A model generated the notes under the pieces. The model was not told the DNA's origin, ran no database searches, and worked only from the letters and a program-made list of their open reading frames with translations. Below are positions 23,659 through 34,123 of a stretch of DNA of 64,000 nucleotides, one piece after another (the first letter of the stretch is position 1; the number at the start of each line of letters is the position of its first letter). The stretch covers positions 1 through 64,000 of the forward strand of contig LRMT01000034.1 in the NCBI GenBank assembly GCA_001725945.1. The letters are read 5' to 3'. The DNA is from Cupriavidus sp. UYMMa02A. GTDB lineage: Bacteria; Pseudomonadota; Gammaproteobacteria; Burkholderiales; Burkholderiaceae. The position numbers and the translations under genes are program-made.

Positions 23659-24357
23659 TCAGACGCCGTAGCGCTGCCGGTAGGCCGCCACGGCCTCGCG
23701 CGAGCCCGACAGCGCCGGGTCGTTGGATGCGTCGAGGTAGGCCAGCAGGTCCTTCAGGCTGGCGATGGCGATCACGGGCACGCCGTATTCGCGCTGCACG
23801 TCCTGCACGGCCGAATGCGTGCCGACCTGGTCGGCGGTGCCGCTCTTTTCCATGCGGTCGAGCGCGATCAGCACGGCCGCAGGCTCGCGCCGGCGGCCCG
23901 GATCAGCTGCATCGATTCACGCACCGAGGTACCTGCGGAAATCACGTCGTCGATGATGACGACCTTGCCTGGAGCTTCGCCCCGACCAGCGTGCCGCCTT
24001 CGCCGTGATCCTTGGCTTCCTTGCGGTTGTAGGCGAAACCGACGTCACGTCCCATGGCCGCCAGCGCCACCGCGGTGGCCGACGCCAGCGTAATGCCCTT
24101 GTAGGCCGGCCCGAACAGCACGTCGAACTGCACGCCCGAGGCCAGCAGCGTTTTCGCATAGAATTGCGCCACCTGGCCCAGCATGGCGCCCTGGTTGAAC
24201 AGGCCGGCATTGAAGAAGTACGGCGACTTGCGGCCCGCCTTGGTAACGAACTCGCCGAAGGACAGCACGCCGGCGTCCAGCGCGAAGCGGATGAAGGTCT
24301 GGCTGAGATCCGGCTGGCCAGCCTGCTGCGTGGTCGAAGCGTCGTCTGCTGCGTCAT
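23659..24357 (-). CDS. pyrE: Orotate phosphoribosyltransferase, frameshifted
   Basis: Converts orotate and PRPP to OMP in pyrimidine synthesis. It starts MTQQTT. Reading across three single-base losses (near 24340, 23970 and 23882) gives the full protein, with [30 protein letters not shown], and the PRPP-binding [13 protein letters not shown]. It ends [11 protein letters not shown]. Reconstructed length is about 233 residues. It is divergent from the exonuclease gene with 32 bases between starts. Confidence 0.92.
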
Positions 24358-24389
24358 TCTTTTCTCTCTGAATTCAAAAATTTTCCCGC

Positions 24390-25165
24390 ATGTTACGGAT
24401 TATCAGCGCCAACCTCAACGGCATCCGCTCCGCTTCCAAGAAGGGCTTTTTCGAGTGGATGGGCAAGCAGGACGCGGACATGGTCTGCGTGCAGGAACTC
24501 AAGGCCCAGGCCGCCGACATGACCGAAGCGTTCCTGGCGCCACATGGCTATCACGGCTTTTTCCACTACGCCGAGAAGAAGGGCTACAGCGGTGTTGGCC
24601 TGTACACGCGCCACAAACCCGAGCGCGTGATCACGGGCTTCGGCAACCCCGAGTTCGACAACGAAGGCCGTTATGTCGAAGTGCAGTATCCGCACCTTGC
24701 CGTGATTTCGGTCTACGTGCCGTCCGGCTCGAGTTCGGAGGAGCGCCAGCAGGCAAAGTTCCGTTTCATGGAGGCTTTCCTGCCACACTTGCTGCAACTG
24801 AAGGCCAGCGGGCGCGAGATCGTGCTGTGCGGCGACGTCAACATCGCTCACAAGGAAATCGACATCAAGAACTGGAAGGGCAACCTGAAGAATTCAGGCT
24901 TCCTGCCCGAAGAACGAGCCTGGATCGGTGAGTTGTTCGACACCCACGGTTATGTGGACGTTTTCCGCCAGCTCGACCAGCGGCCGGAGCAGTACACCTG
25001 GTGGAGCAACCGCGGCCAGCTTACGCCAAGAACGTCGGGTGGCGCATCGATTACCACCTGGCCACGCCGAAGATCGCCACCACGGCGCATGTGTGCTCGA
25101 TCTACAAGGACGAGAAATTCAGCGACCACGCGCCGCTATCGATCGACTACGACTTTCCGCTGTAA
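24390..25165 (+). CDS. xth: Exodeoxyribonuclease III, frameshifted near the end
   Basis: AP endonuclease and 3'-5' exonuclease of base excision repair. It starts MLRIISANLNGIRSASKKG, with the metal-binding CVQELKAQ, YSGVGLYTR, and GDVNIAHKEIDIKNWKGN. The C-terminal GWRIDYHLAT and FSDHAPLSID carry the catalytic Asp-His pair. A missing G near 25019 breaks the frame. The true stop is TAA 25163-25165, about 259 residues. Confidence 0.94.
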
Positions 25166-25166
25166 A

Positions 25167-25195
25167 AAGTCCGGGCGGTCACGCCGCCCGGACTT
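25167..25195 (-). terminator. Intrinsic terminator of the mqsRA operon
   Basis: A 12-bp perfect stem (AAGTCCGGGCGG, loop TCACG, complement) is followed on the minus strand by TTTTT. The mqsA stop codon lies inside the hairpin. It sits 1 base past the exonuclease III stop on the other strand and may serve both. Confidence 0.88.
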
Positions 25196-25577
25196 CCTCG
25201 AGAAGTTCTGGGTGGCGGTCGAGAAGTTTCAGTAGTTTGATCAAAGCCAGTGGGGGCTTGGTCTTGCCGGTTTCGTACCGCGAGAACGCATTGACGCCGC
25301 CACCGAAAATGTCCGCGGCTTCCCGCTGGTCAAGGCGGAGTTTCTTCCGGACAGCAGTGATATAAGTCGGATCCACGAGCGACGCGTTGACCTGCTTGTT
25401 GAAAGCCAGCATCGCCTCGCTAATCCTCCCGCCATCGTCATCCAGCAGACCGTCACCGCACTTGCCACACCAATCGCCCCGTACTTGGGGAATCACGGTC
25501 GTTTCGCCGCGATACGTATAAGGCATATCACGCACGCCTCTCACCAATTCTGCGCCACCACATACAGGACATCTCAT
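25179..25577 (-). CDS. mqsA: MqsA-family antitoxin (zinc-binding N-terminus, HTH C-terminus)
   Basis: A 132-residue antitoxin that neutralises MqsR and represses its own operon. The N-terminus has two zinc-binding pairs, MRCPVCGGAE and DWCGKCGDG. The C-terminus is an XRE-type helix-turn-helix (LRLDQREAADIFGGGVNAFSR) with the MqsA-typical YETGKTKPPLALIKLLKLLD. The frame is intact. Gene order is toxin first, as in E. coli mqsRA. The stop lies within the operon terminator hairpin. Confidence 0.93.
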   Translation of the reverse strand: MRCPVCGGAELVRGVRDMPYTYRGETTVIPQVRGDWCGKCGDGLLDDDGGRISEAMLAFNKQVNASLVDPTYITAVRKKLRLDQREAADIFGGGVNAFSRYETGKTKPPLALIKLLKLLDRHPELLEEVRAA

Positions 25578-25607
25578 CCGCCGCTCCTTACTCAGTCCGG
25601 CTAGGGG

Positions 25608-25902
25608 TTATCTGGGCTTGAACGACACCACAAGCACCTTATCCGTGTGGTCAGCTTGACATAAAGGCCACCATATCTCGTGGCCGGGCGGTACACGTCC
25701 TGCCACACCCGATGATCCTGGTAAGTTGTCATGCTCTTGTAGAAATCGGCTGGCTCCAGATGTAGCAGGATGTCACGCACCCCTTCCCAGTCCAGATTCA
25801 TCTGCGCAGCGCCGACATACGCGACGTACGTCATTTTCATCTTGCCAGCGCCAGCATGTCTTTCAGTTGCCGTAGCTTGTAATGCGCCGTCCCCTTCTCC
25901 AT
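25608..25902 (-). CDS. mqsR: MqsR-family toxin (GCU-specific mRNA interferase), frameshifted
   Basis: A ~99-residue RelE-fold endoribonuclease that cleaves mRNA. It starts MEKGTAHYKLRQLKDML and carries the hallmark segment ADFYKSMTTYQDHRVWQDVYRP, then GGLYVKLT and the reconstructed end KVLVVSFKPR. Single bases are missing near 25850 and 25645. Reconstruction gives a full-length toxin, so it may be active in the organism. A 30-base gap separates it from mqsA. Confidence 0.9.
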
Positions 25903-25907
25903 CAAAA

Positions 25908-25924
25908 TTAACCTACCAGGTTAA
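25908..25924. promoter_or_regulatory. MqsA operator palindrome
   Basis: TTAACCT-ACC-AGGTTAA is a perfect inverted repeat 6 bases before the mqsR start codon. It fits the AACCT(N3)AGGTT motif known to be bound by E. coli MqsA, so autoregulation is expected. Confidence 0.88.
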
Positions 25925-26073
25925 ATCTCGCAAGCCACCAACCGCGCCAAATCACAAGAATCCAATCGGTACAAACCCCTGCGACCAGCCCCCATCCCCG
26001 CTACAATGCAGGTTCGCCCCTGCTCCAGACAGGAGACGTTTCGCATTCCCCGCATTTCTTGAGCGAGTCCGCC

Positions 26074-27020
26074 ATGGTTTTCAAAGTGTTCGTCGATGGT
26101 CAGGAAGGCACCACCGGTCTCCGGCTGCTTGACTATCTTTCCGGTCGTTCCGACGTGGAACTGCTGCGCATTGCCGAAGACAAGCGCAAGGATCCGGCCG
26201 AGCGCGCACGCTTTCTGACGCCGCGGATGTCGCTTTCCTGTGCCTGCCGGACGTGGCCTCGCGCGAGGCCGTGTCGCTGGTGACCAACCCGAACACCTGC
26301 GTGATCGACGCCAGCACGGCGTTCCGCACTTCCGACAACTGGGCTTATGGCCTGCCGGAACTGGTGCGCGGCCAGCGCGAGAAGATCCGCGCGAGCAAGC
26401 GCATCGCGGTGCCGGGGTGCCATGCCAGCGCGTTCGTGCTGGCGGTGCGCCCGCTGATCGATGCCGGCGTGCTGCCGCGCGACTACCCGGTGTCGGCGTT
26501 TTCGCTGACCGGCTACAGCGGCGGCGGCAAGAAAATGATTGCCGACTTCGAGGCCGGCGGTAACCCGAAGCTGGAAAGCCCGCGCCCGTATGCGCTCGGC
26601 CTGGCGCACAAGCACCTGCCCGAAATGCGTGTGCAGGGCGGCCTGGCGGCGGAGCCGATCTTCAACCCGATCGTCGGCAACTTCTTCAAGGGCCTGGCCG
26701 TGACGGTGCCGGTCTATGGCGACCGCCTCGCGCGCAAGGTCAGCCCCGAGCAGATCGTCGACATCTACCGCAAGCACTATGAAGGCGAGCAGTTCGTGCG
26801 CGTGCTGCCGTACAACAGCGAAGGCAACCTCGACGATGGTTTCCTCGACGTGCAGGCCAACAACGACACCAACCGTGTCGACCTGTTCGTGTTCGGCACG
26901 CCCGAGCGCCTGAACCTGGTCGCGCGCCTGGACAACCTGGGCAAGGGCGCGGCCGGCGCGGCGGTGCAATGCATGAACGTGCATGTCGGCGCCGACGAGG
27001 CGACCGGGCTGCAGGCCTGA
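26074..27020 (+). CDS. argC: N-acetyl-gamma-glutamyl-phosphate reductase (type 2), frameshifted
   Basis: NADPH-dependent reductase of arginine synthesis; its substrate is made by ArgB, encoded at 36-37 kb. It starts [20 protein letters not shown] and has the catalytic cysteine in [10 protein letters not shown]. It continues [16 protein letters not shown] and AHKHLPEM. Length is about 316 residues, matching the shorter type 2 class. A missing A near 26219 (L-N-A-A-D reads L-T-P-R) breaks the frame. ATG 26074 is preferred over upstream TTG. Confidence 0.94.
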
Positions 27021-27043
27021 GCGAATCTCAGCGCCCAAGCAGG

Positions 27044-27066
27044 AAAGCCGGCAATGCCGGCTTTTT
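27044..27066 (+). terminator. Rho-independent terminator of argC
   Basis: AAAGCCGGC, loop AAT, GCCGGCTTTTT, beginning 24 bases past the argC stop. The reverse complement also ends in T-rich sequence only weakly, so it mainly serves argC. Confidence 0.88.
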
Positions 27067-27083
27067 GTTATCTGCAGGATCGC

Positions 27084-28055
27084 TCAGCGATTCAGCGGCC
27101 GCTGGCGGTCGTCGTCGCCGGCATCGACCGGCGCATCGCCGAGGTTGGCCATGTTGGCGCGGTACGGAGGCAGGCGGTCCACCGTGGTGTTGATGGCCCG
27201 CGCATAGAGCGGCAGCACCTCCGGCATGTGCTTTTCGAGATCGGCAATGCGGGTGCGCCCCGATGGGTGCGTGGACAGGAAGTCGGCGCCCGACTGCGTG
27301 ACCTTGGCCATTTTCTGCCACAGCGTCACGGCGGCGCGCGGGTCATAGCCCGCGCGTGCCGCGATGTCCATGCCAACCAGGTCGGCCTCGCTCTCGTCCG
27401 CGCGGGAGAAGCGCAGCGTCAGCAGATGCGCACCCGTGCCAAGCGCCATATTACCGAGATTGCCGAACCCGAACAGCTGCGAGACGACATTGGCGCCGAG
27501 GTTGGTGATTTCCGACTTGGCGGCGCGCTCGCGCGCGTGCTCCTGCAGCGCATGGGCGATCTCGTGGCCCATGGCCATGGCGATCTCGTTGTCGGTCAGC
27601 TTGAGCTGGTCGAGCAAGCCGGTGTAGAACGCAATCTTGCCGCCGGGCATGCAGAACGCATTGACCTGCTTGGAGCCGATCAGGTTGACTTCCCACTGCC
27701 ACTGGCGCGCGCGCTCGTTCCAGCGCGCGGTTTCCGGCAGCAGCCGCTTGCCGATGGCACGCAAACGCTGCAGTTGCGGATTGCCATCGCCGGCCAGTGC
27801 ATGCTTGGCGATCGCCTCCTGCTTGATCTGCTCGTACTCCTGCGCGGCCTGCTGCTCGATGACCTCGACCGGTACGATCTGGCGCACCGCGGAACCGCCG
27901 CGTTGCAGGCGGATGCCATCTTCCTGGCCCTGGGCGTCGTCCTGCTGCGCCAGCGCCAGCGGCGCCATCGCCATCGCCATCGCCGCGCCCACGGACAGCG
28001 CACAGGTCATGCGGGACAGGACAGGACGCGCAACACCTGGCAGGCGACGGGACAT
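27084..28055 (-). CDS. M48-family periplasmic metalloprotease
   Basis: A 323-residue zinc protease exported by an N-terminal signal (MSRRLPGVARPV... ending APLALAQ). The zinc motif HExxH is in MAMGHEIAHALQEHAR and the third ligand region in SRADESEADLVGMDIAARAG. It resembles the LoiP/YcaL group that handles outer-membrane quality control. FLSTHPSGRTRIADLEKHMP near the C-terminus is conserved. The frame is intact. It ends convergently with argC. Confidence 0.92.
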   Translation of the reverse strand: MSRRLPGVARPVLSRMTCALSVGAAMAMAMAPLALAQQDDAQGQEDGIRLQRGGSAVRQIVPVEVIEQQAAQEYEQIKQEAIAKHALAGDGNPQLQRLRAIGKRLLPETARWNERARQWQWEVNLIGSKQVNAFCMPGGKIAFYTGLLDQLKLTDNEIAMAMGHEIAHALQEHARERAAKSEITNLGANVVSQLFGFGNLGNMALGTGAHLLTLRFSRADESEADLVGMDIAARAGYDPRAAVTLWQKMAKVTQSGADFLSTHPSGRTRIADLEKHMPEVLPLYARAINTTVDRLPPYRANMANLGDAPVDAGDDDRQRPLNR

Positions 28056-28176
28056 GTTCGGTTCCTTGGGGGGCGATAGGGAAAGCCGGTAGCAGGATGC
28101 GCGGAGCGGACAAACGGGTGATGCAATAATACACGGCGCCCGCGCAGCCGCGCGGCGCCACCTGCCCACGCCGCCC

Positions 28177-29430
28177 ATGAATTTCCAGGACTACCTCGAC
28201 ATCTTCCGCAACCGCCGCATCGGCGCATGCTGGCGCTGGGCTTCGCCTCCGGGCTGCCGCTGGCGCTCACGTCCGGCACGCTGCAGGCCTGGATGACAGT
28301 CGAAGGGCTCGATATCAAGACCATCGGCTTCTTCTCGCTGGTCGGCCAGGCCTACATCTTCAAATTCCTGTGGGCGCCGCTGATGGACCGCTACACGCCG
28401 CCGATGATGGGCCGGCGCAAGGGCTGGCTGCTGGTCACGCAGATCGGCCTGGTGCTCGGCATCGCCGCCATGGCGTTCTGCCCGCCGCGGGAAGCGCTCT
28501 GGACGCTGGCAGCGCTCGCGACGCTGGTGGCGTTCCTGTCGGCGTCGCAAGACATCGTGTTCGATGCCTACAGCACCGACGTGCTGCGCCCGGCCGAACG
28601 CGGCGCCGGCGCGCCGTCAAGGTGCTCGGCTACCGGCTGGCGATGCTCGTCTCCGGCGGGCTGGCGCTATGGCTTGCGGACCGCGTGATGGGCTGGCCGC
28701 AGATGTACCTGCTGATGGCCGCGCTGATGGGCATCGGCATGGTCACGCTGCTGTGGGCGCCCGAGCGATGTGCCCGCGCGCGCGCCGCGCTCGCTCGAAG
28801 AGGCCATCGTCGGCCCGCTGCGCGACTCTTCTCGCGCCCCGGCGCATGGTGGCTATTGCTGCTGATCGTGCTGTACAAGCTTGGCGATGCGTTCGCCGGC
28901 AGCCTCTCCACCACGTTCCTGATCCGCGGCGTCGGCTTTTCCGCCGGCGAGGTCGGCATCGTCAACAAGACGCTGGGACTCGCCGCCACGATTGTCGGCG
29001 CGCTGTTCGGCGGCACGCTGATGGTGCGGCTGGGGCTATACCGCTCGCTGATGCTGTTCGGCGTGCTGCAGGCAGTGTCCAACCTGGGCTACTGGATTCT
29101 GGCGGTGACGCCGCCGCACTTGTGGTCGATGGGCGCCACCATTGCGGTGGAAAACCTGTGCGGCGGCATGGGCACGGCGGCGTTCGTGGCGCTGCTGATG
29201 ACGCTGTGCAACCGCTCGTTCTCGGCCACGCAGTACGCGCTGCTGTCGGCGCTGGCTCGGTGGGCCGCGTCTATGTCGGCCCGACTTCCGGCTACATGGT
29301 CGAAGCCTGGGGCTGGGCGCCCTTCTACCTGGGCACGGTGCTGGTGGCGCTGCCCGGCGTGCTGCTGCTCTGGAGCATGCGCAAAACGGTCCATCGCTAC
29401 GAGGCCCAGGCGCGCGAGGCGATCGCCTGA
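28177..29430 (+). CDS. AmpG-like major facilitator permease, frameshifted
   Basis: Polytopic inner-membrane transporter of the AmpG type (muropeptide import in E. coli). It starts MNFQDYLDIFRNRR. Recognisable segments are GFASGLPLALTSGTLQAW, FKFLWAPLMDRY, SASQDIVFDAYSTDVL, DAFAGSLSTTFLIRGVGFS, and GTAAFVALLMTLCN. About five indels (near 28225, 28615, 28775, 28832 and 29265) scatter it over several frames. Reconstructed length is about 418 residues with multiple hydrophobic segments. Confidence 0.86.
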
Positions 29431-29451
29431 GCCTCGTCGCTCGGACTTGCC

Positions 29452-30303
29452 TTATTCCTTGTAGTAGACGATCTGGTGCGACGTGGCGAGCAGCTCGCCG
29501 CCCGCGCTCCAGACCTGCGCGCTCTGGTCGAAGAACCCCTGGCGAAATACCTGCGCCCGGGCACTGCACAGCACGTGGGAATCGCCGAGCGCGGCCAGCG
29601 TGGCCGCATCGGCATGGAAGTAGGTGGTCAGCGACACGGTGCCTGCCGGCACGAAGCCCGCGCGCTTGAGGAAGATGCGCGGATAGAAGCTGTCGCACCA
29701 CGCCGCCATGGCGGCGAAGTCCGGCGTGCGCGGCGGTTCGTCGCGCAGCCAGAACTGCGTCAGGCTGTCGGGATGCTCGATGCCGGGCTCCGTCGTCGGC
29801 TTGGCGCCGCGGAACGGACGCATATCGTAGGACTTGAGCCAGCGCACCGGCGCAAACCCGGCCATGGCCGGCACCTCATCAGCCGGCGGCGCGTCGGGCC
29901 GCGCCGCTTCCGCGCAAGCCCACGTCTCGCGCCGCAGGGAGAACACCGCGCTGGCCGTGGTCGCCACCGCATCGCCCTGCCGCAGCTCGATCTGCCAGTG
30001 CTGGGTCGAACGGTTGGTGCGCGTCGGGCGCGCCTCGATCTCGAACGGCCCTTCGGCGATCGGCCCGGCGAAGTTCACCGTCAGCGCGAGCGGATCGCCA
30101 AGCCGCTGCGGATGCTGCAGCGCGGCCTGCAGCAGCGTCGCCGCCGTCATGCCGCCGAACGGCCCGATCATGTTCCAGTAAGCCGGCGTGGTGCGGCCCA
30201 GATAGCGGTGGTCTCCCACCGGTTCGAGCACGAGCGCGTCGTCGAAGGGATGAAGCAGCGTGCCGGCGGCGGTGCCGGTGTGGGTCTGGGGCGCGGAAGT
30301 CAT
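29452..30303 (-). CDS. Acyl-CoA thioesterase, TesB-like double hotdog
   Basis: An intact 283-residue cytosolic thioesterase with two hotdog repeats. The N-terminal repeat has PAYWNMIGPFGGMTAATLLQ and ALTVNFAGPI; the C-terminal repeat has SLTTYFHAD and SARAQVFRQGFFDQSAQVWS, a TesB-like double layout. The ATG at 30303 is preferred over an upstream TTG. Substrate is unknown. Confidence 0.85.
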   Translation of the reverse strand: MTSAPQTHTGTAAGTLLHPFDDALVLEPVGDHRYLGRTTPAYWNMIGPFGGMTAATLLQAALQHPQRLGDPLALTVNFAGPIAEGPFEIEARPTRTNRSTQHWQIELRQGDAVATTASAVFSLRRETWACAEAARPDAPPADEVPAMAGFAPVRWLKSYDMRPFRGAKPTTEPGIEHPDSLTQFWLRDEPPRTPDFAAMAAWCDSFYPRIFLKRAGFVPAGTVSLTTYFHADAATLAALGDSHVLCSARAQVFRQGFFDQSAQVWSAGGELLATSHQIVYYKE

Positions 30304-30378
30304 TGGCAAATAGCACGGTCGTTCGGTGACCTGCCTACACTAACCGTAGTCAGGTTTCGCGTCAATGCCTATCCGACA

Positions 30379-31265
30379 TCAGCTCCGGGCGCGTATCCGC
30401 AGCGGCACGCTCCAGCCAAGTTGGTTGGCGATCACGCCCAGCAGCACGAGCGCCATGCCCGCGAGCTGCAGCGGCCCCAGCACCACATGGAAGACCGCTA
30501 CGTCGATGATGATCGCCACGAGCGGATAGACGAACGACAACGTCGCGATCGACACCACGCTCAGCCGCTGGAAGGCGCCATACAGCAGCGTGTACATCAC
30601 GCCCGTGTGGACCAGGCCGAGCGCCAGCAACGCACCCCAGGCGCGGCCGTCAAAGCTGGCCACGGCCGGATGCGCGAGCGGCGCCAGCATCGCCACGCCG
30701 ATCACCATCTGCAGGCCGGCGATCTGCCCCGGCGGGATGCCCTGCAACCGCCGCGTCGCCATCGTGGTGACCGCATACAACAGCGCCGCCAGCATGGCCA
30801 GCCCGATGCCAGCCAGCATCGCCATGCCCTGTGCGCCGTGCTCTAGCCCGGTGATCAGCATCACGCCGAGGAACGCCAGCAGCAGCCACGGCAGCCGACC
30901 GAACGGGAACGGCTCGCGCTGGAATACGGCCGTCAGGATCAGCAGGAAGAACGGCTGCGTGTGATAAACGACGGTGGCAATTGAAATCCCGCTGTAGGCG
31001 TAGGCCGAAAACAGGCACAGCCAGTTGAGGATCAGCGTGACGCCGCCCAGCGCCAGCCAGCCCATGCGCGCCTTGTCCAGCCGCACCCAGCCGCGCTGCA
31101 AGGTCAGCACGCCCAGCAGCGAGCGCCGCCGAGCAGGCAGCGGAAGAACACCACGTCGATGGTCGGCTGGCCGCTGGTGACGACGAACCAGCCGATCGTG
31201 CCGGACATGGCCATTGCGGCGATCATGCGCCAGGTACCGCCAGCGCCCGCTTGTTGGTTTGTCAT
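30379..31265 (-). CDS. EamA-family (DMT) transporter, frameshifted
   Basis: Ten-helix inner-membrane permease of the drug/metabolite superfamily, likely an exporter. It starts MTNQQAGAGGTWRMIAAMAM and has the EamA-typical GWFVVTSGQPTIDVVFFRC, then FQREPFPFGRLPWLLLAFLGV and GLVHTGVMYTLLYGAFQRL. A base lost near 31130 splits the N-terminal part. Length is about 296 residues. The divergent LysR gene 112 bases away probably regulates it. Confidence 0.88.
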
Positions 31266-31344
31266 GAAAATGCTCCGATGAGTCCGTGAGCGCATTGTTC
31301 CACCATGACCAAGAATCAACAATCCAGCGATAACTCAATTAGTA

Positions 31345-31361
31345 TTTGACTTCACGTCAAA
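31345..31361. promoter_or_regulatory. Palindromic LysR-type operator candidate
   Basis: TTTGAC-TTCAC-GTCAAA, a perfect 6-bp inverted repeat with T-N11-A character, lies in the 112-base divergent region, 16 bases before the LysR start. It is a likely autoregulatory site also controlling the EamA gene. Confidence 0.65.
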
Positions 31362-31377
31362 GAAAGCGGAGATCCGG

Positions 31378-32285
31378 ATGCAGGCAGCGCCACTGAATGC
31401 GATGGCCGTGTTTGCACGGGTAGTGGAATGCGGCAGCTTCTCCGCCGCCGCGCAGGACCTCGGCATGACGCCCTCCGCGGTCAGCCGCCACGTGTCGCGG
31501 CTCGAAGCCACGCTCGGCGCCAGCCTGCTGCAGCGGACGACCCGGGCCTTTGCGCTGACCGACCTGGGTCATGCCGTCTACGCCGCCTGCGCGCGCATGA
31601 CGGCGGCCGCACGGGAAGTCACCGCACTGGGGACCGACCATGCCGGCGAGCCGCACGGCGTGCTGCGCGTGAGTGCCTCGGTCGTGTTCGGACAGGCCTG
31701 GCTGGCGCCGCGCCTGCCTGCGTTGTTGGCGCGCTACCCAGCGCTGGAGTTACAACTCACACTGGCCGACCGCATGGTCGATTTGGTCGAGGAAGGCCTG
31801 GACGTGGCGATCCGCATCGCACGGGAATTGCCGCCGGGCCTGGTCGCACGGCCATTGCGCGAGGTGCGCTACCAGTTGGTGGCGTCGCCGGCCTGGCTGC
31901 GCCTGCATGGCGCACCGAAGCGGCCGGAAGACCTGCCGCGCACGCGCTGCCTGTACCTCGGCTATGGCGCCTTCGGTGAACGCTGGTCCCTGCGGCACAA
32001 GGCTTCGGGCGATGATGTCACCGTGCGCGTGCCGCCACGCTTCACGCTGAACAACAGCATGGCCATCGTCGCCATGGTGGAAAGGGACGCCGGCATTGGC
32101 CTGGTGCCCGATTTTTCCGCCGCGGCGGGGCTGGCCGACGGCCGGCTGGCAACCGTACTCGACGACTGGGAAATCCTGGAGCCCTACAGCGGCACGGCCT
32201 ACGCGGTGTACACGCCTACCCGCCATGTGCCGCCGAAGGTGCGGGCCTTGTCGACCATCTGGTGGCCACGGCGGCGGAGCATTGA
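31378..32285 (+). CDS. LysR-family transcriptional regulator, frameshifted at the end
   Basis: DNA-binding regulator, ~303 residues. The N-terminal winged helix is MAVFARVVECGSFSAAAQ...MTPSAVSRHVSRLE, and the effector domain has VSASVVFGQAWLAPRLP and DVAIRIARELPPGL. A base missing near 32250 hides the true ending VDHLVATAAEH with TGA 32283-32285. It is divergent from the EamA transporter, its likely target. Confidence 0.92.
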
Positions 32286-32318
32286 GCCCGCCGCCTCCCG
32301 CCCCCTTCCCGCAGCCGC

Positions 32319-32930
32319 TCAGGCCGAGCAAACCCGGTACACCGCGAGGCTGCCGCGCCAGTTCTCGCCCCAGTTCACGGTGATGCCTTCGTGCATGACC
32401 ACGCGGTCGAGCACGCGCAGGCCCACCTTGGGCGCCAGCGCCTCGAAATCGCTGATGGTCAGCACGCGCACGTTCGGCGTGTTGTACCACTGGTAAGGCA
32501 GTGATTCCGACACCGGCATGCGGCCGCGGAACACCGACAGCCGATGCGGCCAGTAGCCGAAGTTCGGGAACGAGACAATGCATTCGCGGCCCACGCGCAG
32601 CGTGTCGCGCAGCACCTGCGCGGTGTTGTGGATGGTCTGCAGCGTCTGCGACAGGATCACCGTATCGAAGCTCTTGTCCTCGAACAGCGCCAGGCCGCCT
32701 TCCAGGTTCTGCTGGATGACATGCACGCCCTTCTGCGCGCAGGCGAGCACGCCCTCGTCGCGGATCTCGATGCCGTAGGCCTGCACGTCGAGCTCGTCCT
32801 GCAACACGCGCAGCAGGCTGCCGTCGCCGCAGCCAAGGTCGAGCACGGTGGAATTGGGCTCGATCCAGCGGGCGATCGCGCGGAAGTCCGGCCGCAGCGC
32901 CAGGATGTTCGGATTGGCCAGGGCATTCAT
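32319..32930 (-). CDS. metW: MetW, methionine biosynthesis methyltransferase-fold protein
   Basis: A 203-residue SAM-methyltransferase-fold protein that works with MetX in homoserine acylation. It starts [20 protein letters not shown] and has the SAM loop [28 protein letters not shown] and [13 protein letters not shown]. The start overlaps the metX stop (ATGA), so the pair is co-translated. The frame is intact. Regulated with metX by the SAM-II riboswitch. Confidence 0.96.
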   Translation of the reverse strand: MNALANPNILALRPDFRAIARWIEPNSTVLDLGCGDGSLLRVLQDELDVQAYGIEIRDEGVLACAQKGVHVIQQNLEGGLALFEDKSFDTVILSQTLQTIHNTAQVLRDTLRVGRECIVSFPNFGYWPHRLSVFRGRMPVSESLPYQWYNTPNVRVLTISDFEALAPKVGLRVLDRVVMHEGITVNWGENWRGSLAVYRVCSA

Positions 32931-34099
32931 GCGCCGATCTCCTCTGCGATGCGGTCGTAGTAGGCGCGCATCAGGTTGTGGTAGCGCGGATCGTCCAGCA
33001 GGAAGGCGTCGTGGCCGTGTGGCGCGTCGATTTCGGCGTACGAGACCGGGCGCTTGTTGTCGAGCAGCGCCTTGACCAGTTCGCGGCTGCGGTTCGGCGC
33101 GAAGCGCCAGTCGGTACTGAAGCTCGCGACCAGGAAGCTCGCCTGCGTTTGCGCCATCGCGCGCGTCAGATCGCCGCCATAGGCCAGCGCCGGGTCGAAA
33201 TAATCGAGCGCACGCGTGATCAGCAGGTAGGTGTTGGCGTCGAAGTACTCGGCGAACTTGTCGCCCTGGTAGCGCAGGTAGCTTTCCACCTGGAACTCGA
33301 CGTCGAACGAAAAGCGGATGTCGTCGGTCTTGAGCTCGCGGCCGAATTTCTCGGCCATGTCCTCGTCCGACAGGTAGGTGATATGGCCGATCATGCGCGC
33401 CACGCGCAGGCCGCGCTTGGGCTTCACGCCATGGGCGTAGTAGTTGCCGCCGTGGAAATCGGGGTCCGACAGGATCGAGCTGCGCGCGACCTCGTTGAAC
33501 GCGATGTTCTGCGCCGACAGCTTGGGCGTGGACGCCACCACGATGCAATGGCGCAGCCGCTGCGGATACATCAGGCTCCAGGCCACCGCCTGCATGCCGC
33601 CGAGGCTGCCGCCCATTACCGCGGCGAACTGCGTGATGCCGAACGCGTCGGCCACGCGCGCCTGCGCGTTGACCCAGTCCTCCACCGTCACCACCGGGAA
33701 CGCCGCGCCATAGGGCTCGCCCGTGGCCGGGTTGGTGCTCATCGGCCCCGTGGACCCGAAGCAGGAGCCCAGGTTGTTCACGCCGATGACGAAGAAGCGG
33801 TCGGTATCGAGCGGCTTGCCGGGACCGACCATGTTGTCCCACCAGCCCACGTCGCGCGGATCGTGCGCATAGACGCCGGCCACATGGTGCGACGCGTTCA
33901 GCGCGTGGCAGACCAGCACGGCATTGGAATGGTCGGCGTTGAGCGTGCCATAGGTCTCGACCATCAGGTCGTAGCCGGCGATCGACGAGCCGTTGCGCAG
34001 CTTCAGCGGCTCCTGGAAATGCATGCGCTGCGGCGCAACGACACCGACGGAATCGTTCGGCAGCGGGAGCGCGGCAGGCGGCAAGGCGACATCTGTCAT
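32927..34099 (-). CDS. metX: Homoserine O-acyltransferase
   Basis: Alpha/beta-hydrolase-fold enzyme that acylates homoserine (acetyl or succinyl donor not certain) at the start of methionine synthesis. It starts [19 protein letters not shown]. The nucleophile is in [14 protein letters not shown] and the catalytic histidine in [13 protein letters not shown]. About 390 residues with an intact frame. ATG 34114 (MMWADS) is an alternative start. It lies downstream of a SAM-II riboswitch and intrinsic terminator. Confidence 0.95.
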   Translation of the reverse strand: MTDVALPPAALPLPNDSVGVVAPQRMHFQEPLKLRNGSSIAGYDLMVETYGTLNADHSNAVLVCHALNASHHVAGVYAHDPRDVGWWDNMVGPGKPLDTDRFFVIGVNNLGSCFGSTGPMSTNPATGEPYGAAFPVVTVEDWVNAQARVADAFGITQFAAVMGGSLGGMQAVAWSLMYPQRLRHCIVVASTPKLSAQNIAFNEVARSSILSDPDFHGGNYYAHGVKPKRGLRVARMIGHITYLSDEDMAEKFGRELKTDDIRFSFDVEFQVESYLRYQGDKFAEYFDANTYLLITRALDYFDPALAYGGDLTRAMAQTQASFLVASFSTDWRFAPNRSRELVKALLDNKRPVSYAEIDAPHGHDAFLLDDPRYHNLMRAYYDRIAEEIGA

Positions 34100-34123
34100 G
34101 GAATCGGCCCACATCACGCAGGC

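Noticed and set aside
32319..34112. An apparent 597-residue frame ending in MetW with an Arg-rich N-terminal half
   Set aside because: The N-terminal half is the metX gene read in the wrong frame. metX itself is intact in another frame and overlaps metW by ATGA.
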